In this document: in pieces, positions 20,771 through 30,945 of the stretch
Layout of the letters: each line of letters opens with the position of its first letter
Numbering within the stretch: position 1 is the stretch's first letter
Assembly (NCBI RefSeq): GCF_002844195.1
Contig: NZ_PEND01000002.1
Coordinates: 372,001-436,000 of the forward strand
DNA length: 64,000 nt
From: Halegenticoccus soli
GTDB taxonomy: Archaea; Halobacteriota; Halobacteria; Halobacteriales; Haloferacaceae
Direction of reading: 5' to 3'
The notes under the pieces: generated by a model
Database searches by the model: none
Told to the model about the DNA's origin: nothing
What the model saw: only the letters and a program-made list of their open reading frames with translations
Position numbers and translations under genes: made by a program

Positions 20771-22096
20771 ATGGGGGAACTCGGTCTGAAGGAGGCCGTA
20801 GCGATGGCGCTGGGCGGCATGATCGGTGGCGGCATCTACTCCGCCTTCGGCATCGTCGTGGCCATCTCCGGGACGCTCGCGTGGTTCGCGTTCCTCCTCG
20901 CGGGCGCCGTCGCCATGTGCGCGGGGTACAGCTACGTGAAGCTGAACGAACTCGTCGAGGGCAACGGCGGCGCGCCGACGTACATCTCCGCGTTCGTGGG
21001 CAATTCAACCCTCGCCGGCATGACCGGCTGGACGCTGCTCTTCGGATACATCGGGTCGATGGCCCTGTACGCCTACGCGTTCTCGTCGTTCTTCTCGGAG
21101 CTCGTCGGTCGGCTCCACGTCGGCGGCGTTCCGGTCGCGAACGCCGTCTCGGTGCTTCTGATCGCCGTCTTCGTCGGGCTCAACCTGCTGGGGGCCGCCG
21201 AAACCGGCAAAGCCGAGGACGTGCTCACCTTCTTCAAGATCGCCGTCATCGGCGTCTTCGGCGTCTGGGGCGTCTGGTTCGCCTTCAACGGCCACGCGCT
21301 CTCGTTCGGCGTCTCCCGGATCAGCTTCACCCCGATCGTCGGCGCGGCGATGTCGTTCGTCGCCTTTCAGGGGTGGCAGCTCCTGATGTACGACCAGGGG
21401 CAGTTCGAGAACCCTCGGGACGACATCCGAAAGGCGATCTACGTTTCGATCCCCGCGGCGACGCTCCTGTACGTCCTCGTCGCGCTCACCACGGTGAGCC
21501 TGCTCGAAATCGCCGTGATCTCCGTCTCCCCGGAGGTGTCGCTGCTGTACGCCGGGCTGCAGTTCATGGGGAGGATCGGCGCGTTCGTCATCGGCCTCTC
21601 GGCGCTGTTTTCGACGGCGAGCGCGGTCAACGCGACGCTTTTCAGCAGTGCGCTGTTCTCGCGCGATCTGATAGCCATGGGGCTGATGCCCGAGTGGGCC
21701 GGTTCGGGAACCGATTCGGCCTCGAACGGCGACGACCGGGGGATTCCGAAGAAGATCGTGATCGTCCTCGGGATCCTGTCGGCGGCGTTCGCCGTCTTCG
21801 GCAGCCTCCGGAGCATCACCTCGTTCGCCTCCCTCGCGTTTATCGCCGTGTTCGGGGGGATGAGCTACCTCGCGTACGCGAACCGCGACGAAATCGACCT
21901 GCTCTCGCCCGTGCCGCTCTTCGGGTTGATCGGCTGCGCCGCGTTCTTCCCGCTGCTCCTGTACAGCCTCTACATCGACGATCCGACGACGCTCGCGCTC
22001 GTGTTGCTCATCGCGGCGCTCGTCGTCGGCACTGAACTGCTGTACTTCGAGCGGGAACCGGTCGAGGAAGCGCTCCCGTGGATGGAGAGAAAGTGA
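20771..22096 (+). CDS. APC-superfamily amino-acid permease
   Basis: 441 residues with about 12 hydrophobic segments. The first helix has GGMIGGGIYSAFG, the helix-1 break sequence of APC transporters that binds the amino-acid carboxyl group. The length is normal. It is divergent from the ACT-hom operon (176 bases between starts) and followed 18 bases later by a solute-binding protein gene, with which it is probably cotranscribed. The substrate is unknown; an amino acid linked to the hom pathway is only a contextual guess. Confidence 0.9.
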   Translation: MGELGLKEAVAMALGGMIGGGIYSAFGIVVAISGTLAWFAFLLAGAVAMCAGYSYVKLNELVEGNGGAPTYISAFVGNSTLAGMTGWTLLFGYIGSMALYAYAFSSFFSELVGRLHVGGVPVANAVSVLLIAVFVGLNLLGAAETGKAEDVLTFFKIAVIGVFGVWGVWFAFNGHALSFGVSRISFTPIVGAAMSFVAFQGWQLLMYDQGQFENPRDDIRKAIYVSIPAATLLYVLVALTTVSLLEIAVISVSPEVSLLYAGLQFMGRIGAFVIGLSALFSTASAVNATLFSSALFSRDLIAMGLMPEWAGSGTDSASNGDDRGIPKKIVIVLGILSAAFAVFGSLRSITSFASLAFIAVFGGMSYLAYANRDEIDLLSPVPLFGLIGCAAFFPLLLYSLYIDDPTTLALVLLIAALVVGTELLYFEREPVEEALPWMERK

Positions 22097-22114
22097 GCAC
22101 GCCCGCAGAGACAG

Positions 22115-23722
22115 ATGTCCGACGACACAACCTCACCGATGCGACTGACGCGACGTAACGCGCTGAAAGGATTCGGCGCTGCGGCCGCCGCGGCGTCGTC
22201 CGCCGGCTGCGCGGCGGTCTCCGGCCGAGCGTCGAAAAAGCGGATGCGCTACGCGCAGGTCCTCCCGCCGCTCACGCTCGATCCGATCGTCGTCCGCGAG
22301 CCGTGGTCCGGACAGGCGGCCTCGCTGGTGTTCGAGGGCCTGTACACCTACGACTGGGAGATGAACCCCGTCCCGCTCCTCGCCGAGGGGAAACCGAACG
22401 TCTCCGACGGCGGCACGACCTACGCCGTGACGCTCGCGGAGGGCGCCGCGTTCCACGACGGCACCCCGGTCACAGCCGAGGACGTGAAGTACACCTTCGA
22501 GGCGCCCGAACGCGAGGAGTCGGCCAACCGGTGGCGGACGGAGATGATCTCAGAGATCAGGACGCCGGACGAGCGGACGGTCGAGTTCTCCCTGGCGTAT
22601 CCCTACCCGGCGTTCCGCCACTCGCTCACGCTCCCGATCGTGCCGAAGGCGATCCGCGAGGAATCGCCCGGACAGTTCGGCTTCGAGAACCCGGTCGGAA
22701 CCGGCCCGTACAGCGTCGAGGTGTTCAAACGGGGCGAGCGCGCGCTGTTGAAACGACACCGGAACTACTGGCGCGGCGTCGAACCGGCGATCGAAGCGGT
22801 GACGTTCGTCGCCAACCACGCGGGGCTCTCGCGGACGATGAGCCTCAAGACCGGGCAGAACGATGTCGTCGAGCGGATCGAGGCGAAGCTGTGGGACGCG
22901 ACGAAGAAGTTCCCGGACTCGCGGGTCGTTTCGACGCCCAGTTACCACTCGTTTTACCTCGGGTTCAACGTCACCGACGGTCCGACGTCGAACCCCCGGG
23001 TGCGCGAGGCGGTCGATTACCTGTTCACGATGGACGACTTCGTCCGGAACGACGTCGCTCCGGGGGGCGCACGGCAGCACGGGCCGGTGCCGGACCGCCT
23101 CGCCGAGCGGTGGGGACTGCCGCTCGACGAGTGGAAGGAGATCCCGCGCCGGGAGAACGTCCGGAAGGCGAAGCGGATCTTCGAGGAGGAGGGGGTCGAG
23201 GGCTGGTCGCCGAAGGTCGCCGTTCCGGGGACGAAAAGCTCCGGCGACAAGCTCCGGGAAAAGCTCGCCGAAACCGTCGTCTACGGGCTGAAGCGGGCCG
23301 GATTCAGGACCGCACGGACGGAGAAGTACGAGTGGTCGAAGTTCCACGGGAAGACCACCTCCGGGAACAGGCGGGACTACGCGATGTTCGTCGGCTCCTG
23401 GCCCGGCGCTCCCGACCCCGACGCGTACTTCTACCCCCTGTTCCACGAGAACATGCAGGGGATCACGAACGGGACCTACTACAACCGCGAGGCGGTCATG
23501 CGGCGGATCGACGAGGCGCGACGGACGCAAAACCGGAAGAAGCGCCGGCACCTGTACGCGAGGGCGGGCACGACGCTGCTCGAAGACCGGGTGGTCCTCC
23601 CCGCGTTCACGCTCGACAACAGCTTCGGCGTGAAGAACCGCGTGAAGGGCTTCCGCCCGCACCCGGACGCGAAACTGAACCCGCGGCTCGTCTCCCCGGA
23701 CGGATCCGTCTCGCTCCGCTGA
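22115..23722 (+). CDS. Family 5 solute-binding lipoprotein (oligopeptide/nickel type)
   Basis: 535 residues. The N-terminus has a twin-arginine motif (LTRRNALKG) and a lipobox ending SSAGC, with Cys32 the likely lipidated residue, so it is a Tat-exported lipoprotein. The body matches SBP family 5: LYTYDWEMNPVPLLA, then FHDGTPVTAEDVKYT and a long C-terminal lobe. Such proteins normally feed an ABC importer with two permeases and two ATPases; none of these genes is here. It directly follows an APC permease instead. Confidence 0.92.
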   Translation: MSDDTTSPMRLTRRNALKGFGAAAAAASSAGCAAVSGRASKKRMRYAQVLPPLTLDPIVVREPWSGQAASLVFEGLYTYDWEMNPVPLLAEGKPNVSDGGTTYAVTLAEGAAFHDGTPVTAEDVKYTFEAPEREESANRWRTEMISEIRTPDERTVEFSLAYPYPAFRHSLTLPIVPKAIREESPGQFGFENPVGTGPYSVEVFKRGERALLKRHRNYWRGVEPAIEAVTFVANHAGLSRTMSLKTGQNDVVERIEAKLWDATKKFPDSRVVSTPSYHSFYLGFNVTDGPTSNPRVREAVDYLFTMDDFVRNDVAPGGARQHGPVPDRLAERWGLPLDEWKEIPRRENVRKAKRIFEEEGVEGWSPKVAVPGTKSSGDKLREKLAETVVYGLKRAGFRTARTEKYEWSKFHGKTTSGNRRDYAMFVGSWPGAPDPDAYFYPLFHENMQGITNGTYYNREAVMRRIDEARRTQNRKKRRHLYARAGTTLLEDRVVLPAFTLDNSFGVKNRVKGFRPHPDAKLNPRLVSPDGSVSLR

Positions 23723-23884
23723 ACGCCCGCCCGTCGCGGAGGGGTTCGTCGGAGACGAAAACGAGAAAGAAACGGCGAATCGAGACGAGTTCGGGACGAT
23801 TCGGACGCGAACCGGCTCAGAGTGGACCGGCCGCGCCGGAGGTAAGCGAACGCGACGCGTTCGCGAAGGTCGCGTCGCCGACCG

Positions 23885-26071
23885 TTAGATGTAGTCGATG
23901 GAGGCCGGGAGTTCGAGCTTCATGCCCTTGCGCTCGCGGATCTCCATGATCTTCTCGCGCTGGAGGTTGTCGGCCATGACGCGGAAGCCGGCGTTCTCCG
24001 TGTTCCAGGAGGCGCGGCCCTCGGTGGCCGAGCGGATGTCGCTGGCGAAGCCGATCATCTCCTCGACGGGCGCGACGCCCTCGACGACCATGAGGTCGCC
24101 CTCCTGGTACATGTCGTCGACCTGGCCGCGGCGGCCCTGGATCTCGCCGGAGGCTGCGCCCATGTGCTCGGACGGAACGTCGATACGGACGTTCTGGATC
24201 GGTTCGAGGAGCCGCACCTGCGCGTCGATCAGCGAGCGGTGGACGGCCTCGCGGACCGCGGGGATGACCTGCGCCGGGCCGCGGTGGATGGTGTCCTCGT
24301 GGAGCTTCGCGTCGTGCAGCCGGATGAGCGCGCCCTGCACCGGCTCGCGGGCGAGCGGACCGTCGTCGAGCGCCTCCTCCAGCCCCTCGATGACGAGTTC
24401 CATCGTCTCGTTGAGGTGCTGGATACCCTTCGTGTCGTCGATGAGGACGTTGGTGCCGAAGATGTGCTCGACGTTCTGGGAGGTCTCCTTGTCCATGCCG
24501 GCCTCCTGCAGCGCCTCGCGGCGCTCCAGCTCGGGCATGTCCATCGAGGCGTCGCCGAGCTTGATGGCGTCGACGACCCCCTGCGGGAGGGGCTCGGCGG
24601 TGATGTAGAACTTGTTGTGCCGGTTGGGCGAGACGCCCTCGACCGTGTCGGACGCGCGGGTCGGCGACTCGCGGTAGACGACGATCGGTTCGCCGGTCGT
24701 CACCGGGATGCCGCGCTTGCGCTCGATGCGCTGGGTGATGACTTCGAGGTGGAGCTCGCCCTGCCCGGAGATGAGGTGCTCGCCGGTGTCCTCGTTGATC
24801 TCGACCTTGATCGTCGGGTCCTCCTTGGACACCTGCTGGAGCGTCTCGATGAGCTTCGGCAGGTCGTCCATGCTCTTTGCCTCGACGGACTTCGTGATGA
24901 CCGGCTCGGAGATGTGCTCGATGGACTCGAACGGGGTCATCTCGACCGAGGAGACGGTCGAACCAGCGATGGCGTCTCGCAGCCCCGTGACCGAGGCGAT
25001 GTTCCCGGCGGGGACGTGCTCGACCTCCTCGCGCTCGCCGCCCATGAAGATCCCGACGGACTGGATGCGGTTCGTCCCGGCGGTGCCGGAGACGTAGAGG
25101 TCCTGGCCGCGTTCGAGCGTGCCGGAGAACAGCCGCCCGGTGGCGATCTCGCCGGCGTGCGGGTCCATCGAGATGTCGGTCACCATGAAGACGACCTCGC
25201 CCTCCGGGTCGACCTCGCGCATCTGCCGGGCGATGTCGCTCTGGTCGTCGCCGCGCCAGATGGTCGGGATTCGCTCGGGCTGAGCGTCGAGCGGGTTCGG
25301 GAAGTGCTCGGCGACCATGTCGAGCACCACGTCGGACAGCGGCGACCGCTCTTTGAGCTCCTCGACGTTGTCGTTGCGGTTGTACTCGATGATGTCGCCG
25401 AAGTCGATCCCCGTCTCCTGCATCGACGGCAGGCTCACGGCCCAGTTGTACAGCGCGGAGCCGAACGCGACGGTGCCGTCCTGCACGGACACCTTCCAGC
25501 CCTCGTTCTCGTACTTCTCCTCGGCCATGCCGCGGATGAGCTCGTTGACGTCCGCGATGACGGACTGGAGGCGCTCCTGCATCTCCTGGGGGCCCTCCTG
25601 GAGCTCGTTGATGAGGCGGTCGACCTTGTTGATGAACAGCGCGGGCTTCACGCCCTCGCGGAGCGCCTGTCGGACGACCGTCTCGGTCTGGGGCATCGTC
25701 CCCTCGACGGCGTCGACCACCACGAGCGCGCCGTCGACGGCGCGCATCGCGCGGGTCACGTCGCCGCCGAAGTCGACGTGGCCGGGCGTGTCGATGAGGT
25801 TGATGAGGTGGTTCGTGCCCTCCCACTCGTGGGTCATCGAGACGTTCGCGGCGTCGATGGTGATGCCGCGCTCCTGCTCGTCCTCCTCGGTGTCCATCGC
25901 CAGCTGCTTGCCGGCGAGATCCTTGGAGATCATCCCCGCGCCCGCGAGCAGGTTGTCGGTGAGCGTCGTCTTGCCGTGGTCGATGTGAGCGGCGATGGCG
26001 ATGTTCCGGATGTTCTCCGGTTTGTCCATCAGCCGCTCACACTCCTGTACGATCTTCTTTCGTCGGCCCAT
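23885..26071 (-). CDS. aef2: Translation elongation factor aEF-2
   Basis: 728 residues, full length. The GTPase translocates tRNA and mRNA on the ribosome. The P-loop AHIDHGKTT is at 28-36, DTPGH at 94-98 and NKVD at 148-151. The diphthamide target is His596 in IHRGPAQ. I chose ATG 26071 ([14 protein letters not shown]); the frame runs on upstream without EF-2-like sequence. A small inverted repeat (ctcct/aggag, about 26079-26094) lies just upstream in the leader. It belongs to the block of minus-strand translation genes, with rps7 and rps12 nearby. Confidence 0.97.
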   Translation of the reverse strand: MGRRKKIVQECERLMDKPENIRNIAIAAHIDHGKTTLTDNLLAGAGMISKDLAGKQLAMDTEEDEQERGITIDAANVSMTHEWEGTNHLINLIDTPGHVDFGGDVTRAMRAVDGALVVVDAVEGTMPQTETVVRQALREGVKPALFINKVDRLINELQEGPQEMQERLQSVIADVNELIRGMAEEKYENEGWKVSVQDGTVAFGSALYNWAVSLPSMQETGIDFGDIIEYNRNDNVEELKERSPLSDVVLDMVAEHFPNPLDAQPERIPTIWRGDDQSDIARQMREVDPEGEVVFMVTDISMDPHAGEIATGRLFSGTLERGQDLYVSGTAGTNRIQSVGIFMGGEREEVEHVPAGNIASVTGLRDAIAGSTVSSVEMTPFESIEHISEPVITKSVEAKSMDDLPKLIETLQQVSKEDPTIKVEINEDTGEHLISGQGELHLEVITQRIERKRGIPVTTGEPIVVYRESPTRASDTVEGVSPNRHNKFYITAEPLPQGVVDAIKLGDASMDMPELERREALQEAGMDKETSQNVEHIFGTNVLIDDTKGIQHLNETMELVIEGLEEALDDGPLAREPVQGALIRLHDAKLHEDTIHRGPAQVIPAVREAVHRSLIDAQVRLLEPIQNVRIDVPSEHMGAASGEIQGRRGQVDDMYQEGDLMVVEGVAPVEEMIGFASDIRSATEGRASWNTENAGFRVMADNLQREKIMEIRERKGMKLELPASIDYI

Positions 26072-26230
26072 TATACTGGCTCCTACCGGCAGGAGGGTGA
26101 AAAGGGTAGTGTTTTGCCGACGCAGAAACCCCGGCAGCGGCCGGAACGGCCGCGTATGCGGGAATGTAACACGCGCGGATCTGTCCGCGGCACAAGAGCC
26201 ATACCCGTCCGGTCCCTGTGAGTAGCACGC

Positions 26231-26971
26231 ATGGACGTTCGCGTGCAGGGGCCCGCCGCCCCCGACCCGTTTCTGAGCGCGGCGGACCTGTTCGAGACCG
26301 AGTACGACCTCCAGTGGCCGGTTCGCGTCTACGTCCGGGCCGACCCCGACGAGCGGACGTGGACCGCCCACTACGACGAGTACCACGTGCTGAACATCTC
26401 GCGGCAGGCCGCGACGAGCGCGATGGCCCGCGAACTCGCCCTCCACGAGTTCTCACACATGGCCCGCAACGAGGAGGCCCACCCCTCGCACACGCAGTCG
26501 ACCGAGGAGGCGCTGTACCTGGCGCTCACGGGCCGGTCAGTGGAACGGCGCAAGCTCGTCCACTGCTATCAGATCGCAAATCACATGAAGGACATCTACG
26601 CCGACGACATCACCCTCTCGGTCGCCCCCGCGGACAAACTCGTCTACTTTCTCGAATCCCAACTCGCGGCGGCGATCTCGGACCGACCGTCGCTGCCGCC
26701 GCGGCCGGGACTGCGCCGGCTGACGTCCGGATCCGACCCGGAGATCACCGCGGTCAACGCCGCCTTCGCCCTCGCGCTGGTCGAGCGGCACGGCCTCGTC
26801 GATCCGGACCACAGGCTGTACGACCTCGCCCACGCCGCGGCGGACGACGCCCCGACCGTCGGGTTCGACTCCTTCAGGCGGCGCTTCCGATCGCTGGTCG
26901 AGAACCCGACCGAGAGCGACTACCGGAAGGCGCTCGTCGACGTGACCCGGGAGTACGCGGCGGGCACCTGA
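26231..26971 (+). CDS. DUF5781-like protein with HExxH motif
   Basis: 246 residues. It resembles the haloarchaeal DUF5781 family. Residues 72-76 read HEFSH inside a helix ([15 protein letters not shown]), the zinc-binding core of gluzincin-type metalloproteases; a third ligand could be one of the glutamates that follow. There is no signal peptide. It is divergent from aEF-2 with 159 bases between starts. Proteolytic activity is inferred from the motif alone. Confidence 0.8.
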   Translation: MDVRVQGPAAPDPFLSAADLFETEYDLQWPVRVYVRADPDERTWTAHYDEYHVLNISRQAATSAMARELALHEFSHMARNEEAHPSHTQSTEEALYLALTGRSVERRKLVHCYQIANHMKDIYADDITLSVAPADKLVYFLESQLAAAISDRPSLPPRPGLRRLTSGSDPEITAVNAAFALALVERHGLVDPDHRLYDLAHAAADDAPTVGFDSFRRRFRSLVENPTESDYRKALVDVTREYAAGT

Positions 26972-27356
26972 GCGGCGGCGCTCCGCACGGTCGAGTCCTA
27001 TCAGTTTTGCGTGCAGATTACATAACTGCCACGTAATATGTATGTTTGCAGCGGGCGGCGATCATATTCTCACGCGGTGAAAAACAGGCTGGAATGGCCT
27101 TCTCTCGCCCGAAAATGACCTCCTTTGAAGACACACCTCATCTCTCGATCGTCGGGTGACGGCGAGCGTCCGCGGATTCTATAAAAGAGAATATATTGTA
27201 ATCGATCCAATATTACGACCGAGACATGACCACCGCCTGTTCAGCCACTCGACCCCGACGACCGCGGTGGACGACGCGACGCCGACTGCCCGCCAGTACC
27301 GTCGACGAACGACCGCGCGCGAACTCGACTCCGCGTCAGGAAGCGGGTGACGGCCG
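26972..27356 (+). promoter_or_regulatory. AT-rich control region of the Bat-type regulator gene
   Basis: 385 bases, much richer in A+T than its surroundings. At 27012-27050 an imperfect palindrome is bounded by TGCA on both sides. A TATA-like aatatattg lies at 27190-27198, followed by the inverted repeat gtaat/attac (27198-27217). A 45-codon ORF starts near the predicted transcription start (27226) and runs into the regulator's start. Its Arg/Pro-rich sequence looks like chance. The layout suggests a regulated, probably autoregulated, promoter. Confidence 0.5.
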
Positions 27357-28013
27357 ATGGTGACCATCGCCGACTTTCTCGTGCCCGCGGAGGGGTTCGT
27401 GCTCTCGGACGCGCTCTCTCGGACGAACGACGTGCGCGTCACCGCCGAGCAAGTGGTCACGCTGAGCGACGCCCGACTGTCTCCGTACGTCAGAGTCGAC
27501 GGCGCGGACGTCGACGCGTTCGAGTCGGCGCTCGCCGCGGACGCGACCATCACCGAGATCGATCGCCTGCAGAACGGCGCCGAAGAGCGGTTCTACCGGA
27601 TCGAGTGGGGACCGTCCTCCGCGCCGTTCCTCTCGATTCTCGACGACGGAACCGACGCCAGCGTCCTCAGCGCGAGGAGCGACGGGCGAAACTGGAAGCT
27701 GCGGCTCATCTTCGACGACCGGACGGACTTCATCGAGTTCTGCCGGCGGTGTCAGCGGGTCACGCCGCTGAAACTGACCCGCGTCACGGACGGGGCGATT
27801 TCGACGCCGATCGGGGACTATGGCCTCACCACCGCACAGCGGCAGGCGCTCCTGCGGGCGCTCGAATCGGGCTACTTCGACGTCCCCCGACGGACGACCC
27901 AGCAGGGGCTCGCCGACGATCTACACCTGTCCTCGCAGTCGGTCTCCCAGCGCCTCCGGCGGGGCCAGCGGAACCTCCTGCAGAACACGCTCGGCGCGCA
28001 CGTGTTCGACTGA
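27357..28013 (+). CDS. Bat-type HTH transcriptional regulator
   Basis: 218 residues. The C-terminal 55 residues are the bacterio-opsin-activator-type HTH (LTTAQRQALLRALESGYFDVPR..., then LADDLHLSSQSVSQRLRRG and a final LL). The N-terminal 150 residues match the usual Bat-associated sensory region without a clear PAS or GAF domain. It should bind DNA; no effector is known. It is convergent with a Tat-exported protein gene (83 bases between stops), and its AT-rich upstream region may hold its own operators. Confidence 0.9.
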   Translation: MVTIADFLVPAEGFVLSDALSRTNDVRVTAEQVVTLSDARLSPYVRVDGADVDAFESALAADATITEIDRLQNGAEERFYRIEWGPSSAPFLSILDDGTDASVLSARSDGRNWKLRLIFDDRTDFIEFCRRCQRVTPLKLTRVTDGAISTPIGDYGLTTAQRQALLRALESGYFDVPRRTTQQGLADDLHLSSQSVSQRLRRGQRNLLQNTLGAHVFD

Positions 28014-28095
28014 GCCCCCGCCGCTCGGCGGTTCTCGGCCGCGAAAACGGCGACGAAAATGGGGGGATTTTCACCCGCTTCGACCGACGCGTTAC

Positions 28096-28593
28096 TTAGC
28101 CGCCGTTGTTGCTGCCGCCTTGGCTGATCGACGCTTCGACCAGGTTGAGTTGGTCGGCGAAGTAGTTCGCGCCTTCCGTGCCGAACGTCCACGTGCTCCC
28201 TTCCGAGACGTTGCCGACGTCGCCGGGGTCGACGAACATCATCGCGTAGAGCGCGGTGGGCGTTTCGGTGTAGCGGATGACGTATCCCTGGTAGTCGCCC
28301 GGGTTCTGGACGACGTTCAGGTCCCGACCCTGGCCGCCCTGCAGCAGGTCGATCGTCAGGCTGTTCGGGAGCTGCCCCGTGACGCTGAACTGCGCGCCCG
28401 GGATGAAGTCGTTGGCCTGCACGAGGACCGTGCCGCCGTCCTGGGCGGCCGCCGAGCCGGCGGCTCCGAGACCGAGCGCGACCGCGCCGGTCGCGACCGC
28501 CCCCTTCTTCATGAACGAGCGACGCGACTCGTCGCCGTTCGGCTGTTCGTCGAGTCCCTCCTCCTCCGTCTGATTGGTTACTTCCTCTGTCAT
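28096..28593 (-). CDS. Tat-exported haloarchaeal protein of unknown function
   Basis: 165 residues from the ATG at 28593. A charged 20-residue leader precedes RRSFMKKGAVATG (RR at 24-25), with likely cleavage after GSAAA near residue 50, so export by the Tat route is predicted. The mature part is strand-rich with FIPGAQFSV, LLQGGQGRDLNV and YVIRYTETPTAL. I recall similar haloarchaeal proteins but no assigned function. No lipobox or membrane anchor is present, so it is probably released or cell-associated. Confidence 0.75.
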   Translation of the reverse strand: MTEEVTNQTEEEGLDEQPNGDESRRSFMKKGAVATGAVALGLGAAGSAAAQDGGTVLVQANDFIPGAQFSVTGQLPNSLTIDLLQGGQGRDLNVVQNPGDYQGYVIRYTETPTALYAMMFVDPGDVGNVSEGSTWTFGTEGANYFADQLNLVEASISQGGSNNGG

Positions 28594-28828
28594 GGTTTTT
28601 CGGGCGTTCGTTGGGGCGCCGATTCGCCCCCGACGCGAGTGAGGCGCCGACGGGGACCGCACGTCGTGCCGGGTCCACCCGTACCGTCGGAGCGGACGCC
28701 CTAATTGCGACGTATGCGTCCGCGCGGCACAAACCGCACGCTCGCATTTCAGCTACTTCAAGTGGGGAGGGACGATCCGGACCGCGCGCTGACGGTCGCG
28801 TGCGAGAAAAGCGAAAAGCGGGGTCAGA

Positions 28829-29443
28829 TCAGCGAGCGGCGGCGGCGACGCGCTCTTTCTCCTCTTTCTGGGAGACGGCGTAGGTCTGCACGTCGTAGTT
28901 GGCCGCGCCGACGAGCTGCTGGGCGAGCGCCTCGGCGGCGCTCGTCTTCGACTTGTGCGAGCCGCTGTACGTCCCCTCGGCGATGAACTTCAGCGCCTGG
29001 TCGACGCGGCGCTGGGGCGCGACGTCGACGGCCTTCGGGACGGAGATGCCGCCGTACTTCAGGCGGACGGTCTCCTCGCGGGGGGCGGCGTTCTCGACCG
29101 CGCGGACGAGCACCTGCACCGGGTTCTCCTCGGTGCGCTCCTCGACGAGTTCGAACGCGTCGCGGACGATGTTGAGCGCCTTCTGCTTGTGGCCCGTGTT
29201 GTCCTCCGTCTGCATCAGCCGGTTGACCAGCCGCTCGACGACGCTGATCTCGCTCTTTTTGAACTGCTTGCCGGCGTGGCGACCCATCGTGTGGGCGACG
29301 GGCGTCACGGAGAGGTAGCGCTTCGTGCTCGGATCGCGGTACTCGATCTCGGTCACGTCCCAGACGCCGAACAGGAGCGCGTTCGAGGACGCCCCCTCGC
29401 TGTCGGCCGGCGCGTCCGGCTCGGGAGTTTCGCTCTCCGACAT
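28829..29443 (-). CDS. rps7: 30S ribosomal protein S7 (uS7)
   Basis: 204 residues with an acidic haloarchaeal N-terminal extension of about 20. The S7 core is clear: [39 protein letters not shown] and the C-terminal [14 protein letters not shown]. It binds 16S rRNA in the head of the small subunit. It follows rps12 with only two bases between stop and start, so it is the second gene of that operon. Confidence 0.97.
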   Translation of the reverse strand: MSESETPEPDAPADSEGASSNALLFGVWDVTEIEYRDPSTKRYLSVTPVAHTMGRHAGKQFKKSEISVVERLVNRLMQTEDNTGHKQKALNIVRDAFELVEERTEENPVQVLVRAVENAAPREETVRLKYGGISVPKAVDVAPQRRVDQALKFIAEGTYSGSHKSKTSAAEALAQQLVGAANYDVQTYAVSQKEEKERVAAAAR

Positions 29444-29445
29444 GG

Positions 29446-29874
29446 TTATCGGACCGGCTTCTCCGCGTTGCCGCGCACGAGCTCGATGAGCGAGACGCCG
29501 TTCACCTTCTCGACCTTGTAGTTCACGCCCGAGAGGTCGCCCATCGCGCGGCCCTTCGCGCCGCCGATGCCGGCGATCGTGACCTCGTCGTGCTCGTCGA
29601 TGAAGGAGATCGCGCCGTCGCCGGGGCAGAACGCCGTGACCTGCTTGCCGTTCTTGATCAGCTGGACCCGGACGCACTTCCGGATCGCGGAGTTGGGCTG
29701 CTTCGCCTCGATACCGACCTTCTCGAGGACGATGCCGCGGGCCTGCGGCGCGCCCTCCAGCGGGTCTGACTTCTTCCGGAGCCCGCGCTCTCGTCGCGCG
29801 TACTTCGAGTCGGACCACCGGTGCTTCTGGCGGTCCTGTTTGAGTTTGCGGGCCGCGTACTTGCCGTTCGCCAT
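29446..29874 (-). CDS. rps12: 30S ribosomal protein S12 (uS12)
   Basis: 142 residues, the archaeal length. The decoding-centre motif [15 protein letters not shown] is present. The N-terminus [15 protein letters not shown] is typical of archaeal S12. It is the first gene of the rps12-rps7 pair and has its own TATA box upstream, so it need not rely on readthrough from the RNA polymerase operon. Confidence 0.97.
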   Translation of the reverse strand: MANGKYAARKLKQDRQKHRWSDSKYARRERGLRKKSDPLEGAPQARGIVLEKVGIEAKQPNSAIRKCVRVQLIKNGKQVTAFCPGDGAISFIDEHDEVTIAGIGGAKGRAMGDLSGVNYKVEKVNGVSLIELVRGNAEKPVR

Positions 29875-29899
29875 AGTGACGGATTCTTCCTGACGGAGC

Positions 29900-29907
29900 T
29901 ACTTAAG
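29900..29907 (-). promoter_or_regulatory. TATA box of rps12-rps7
   Basis: Minus-strand CTTAAGTA lies about 26-33 bases upstream of the rps12 ATG at 29874. The position fits an almost leaderless transcript. Confidence 0.55.
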
Positions 29908-30046
29908 CCTCCCTTTTCGAACCCGGCGAGACGGCCGCAGGTTCGGTTAGCGGGGTGTAAGAAGGAATCTGAGACCGTTTCTCGGGCGCGAACGAACGCC
30001 GCTCCGGACGGGAGAGCGGACGAGCGGCGCGCAGAATCCGTCGATC

Positions 30047-30870
30047 CTACTCGGCCGGCCGCATCGCGATTTCGGCCTCCTCGAACCGCTCCTGCACGCG
30101 GCCGGCGTAGTCCAACCGGACGCCGGCGACGGTTTCGCGGGTCGGATCGACGATCCAGAACTGCGCCCGCAGCCGGATCGTCGCGTCGCCGAACTCGAGA
30201 AACCGGACGGACGGGGCGGGCGCGTCGAGGATCCCCGGGTGAGACCGGGCGACCTCGCGGAGGATCGCGGCCGCCTCGTCGACGTCGGCGGCGTAGTCCA
30301 CGGCGACGTCGACGTCGGCGCGGTAGCGGTTCCGGCTGTACGGACGCGTGACGGCGTTCGCCGTCAGGTCCGCGTTCGGGACGCTCACGATCTCGTTGCT
30401 CGGCGTCCGGATGCGGGCCACCCGGAAGCTGATGGCCTCGACCGTGCCCTCCCGGCCGCTCCACGCGATCCAGTCGCCGACGTTGAAGTTCGGGTCGGCG
30501 ACGAGAAACAGCCCGCTGACGAGGTTCCCGATGACGGCCTGCCCCGCGACGCCGACCGCGAGCGTCAGCGCCGCGATGATGATGCCCGACCGGGTCAGGA
30601 CGTGTCCGTACCCCCGGCTGTCAGCGCCGCGGCCGCGGCGACGAGGACGACGAGCGCCTCGACGTACCGCGTCACCGCCTGCCGGAGCGTCGGGTTGTTC
30701 CGGTTCCGCGCGCGGACGACGCGGTCGACGGCCGGGACGACGAACAGCCGGCCCGGCAGGTAGACGAGCGCGAACGCCAGGACGGAGCGGACGACCGGCA
30801 CGACGAAGCCGGCGCTCGGCGGGAGCGGAAACGGAACGGGCACCTGCGACGCGGGCGCGAACGACGTCAT
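30047..30870 (-). pseudogene. MscS-family mechanosensitive channel, frameshifted
   Basis: Two frames together make one MscS protein of about 274 residues. The first (30870 to 30595) gives the N-terminus and two membrane helices, ending TAGGTDTS. The second, open from about 30620 to 30047, gives YGHVLTRSG, the pore helix (VAGQAVIGNLVSG), the MscS beta-domain DPNFNVGDW and RTPSNEIVSVPN. Adding one base in the G5 run (C5 at 30611-30615 on the plus strand) joins them as ALTAGGYGHVL. This is either a real one-base deletion or a sequencing error. Confidence 0.8.
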
Positions 30871-30945
30871 CGGCTCCCTGCGCTCGTTCGTCGCGTCGGG
30901 AGAAAAGCGCCGGGGCCGAACTCGCTCGCGGTGCCGCCGCGTCGG

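Noticed and set aside
24164-26221. 685-residue ORF antisense to aEF-2
   Set aside because: Val/Asp/Leu-rich shadow. The EF-2 motifs on the minus strand are complete.
27226-27363. 45-codon ORF just before the Bat-type regulator, well placed for a leaderless start
   Set aside because: Arg- and Pro-rich composition typical of chance frames in GC-rich DNA; no hairpin or ribosome-binding site organised around it.
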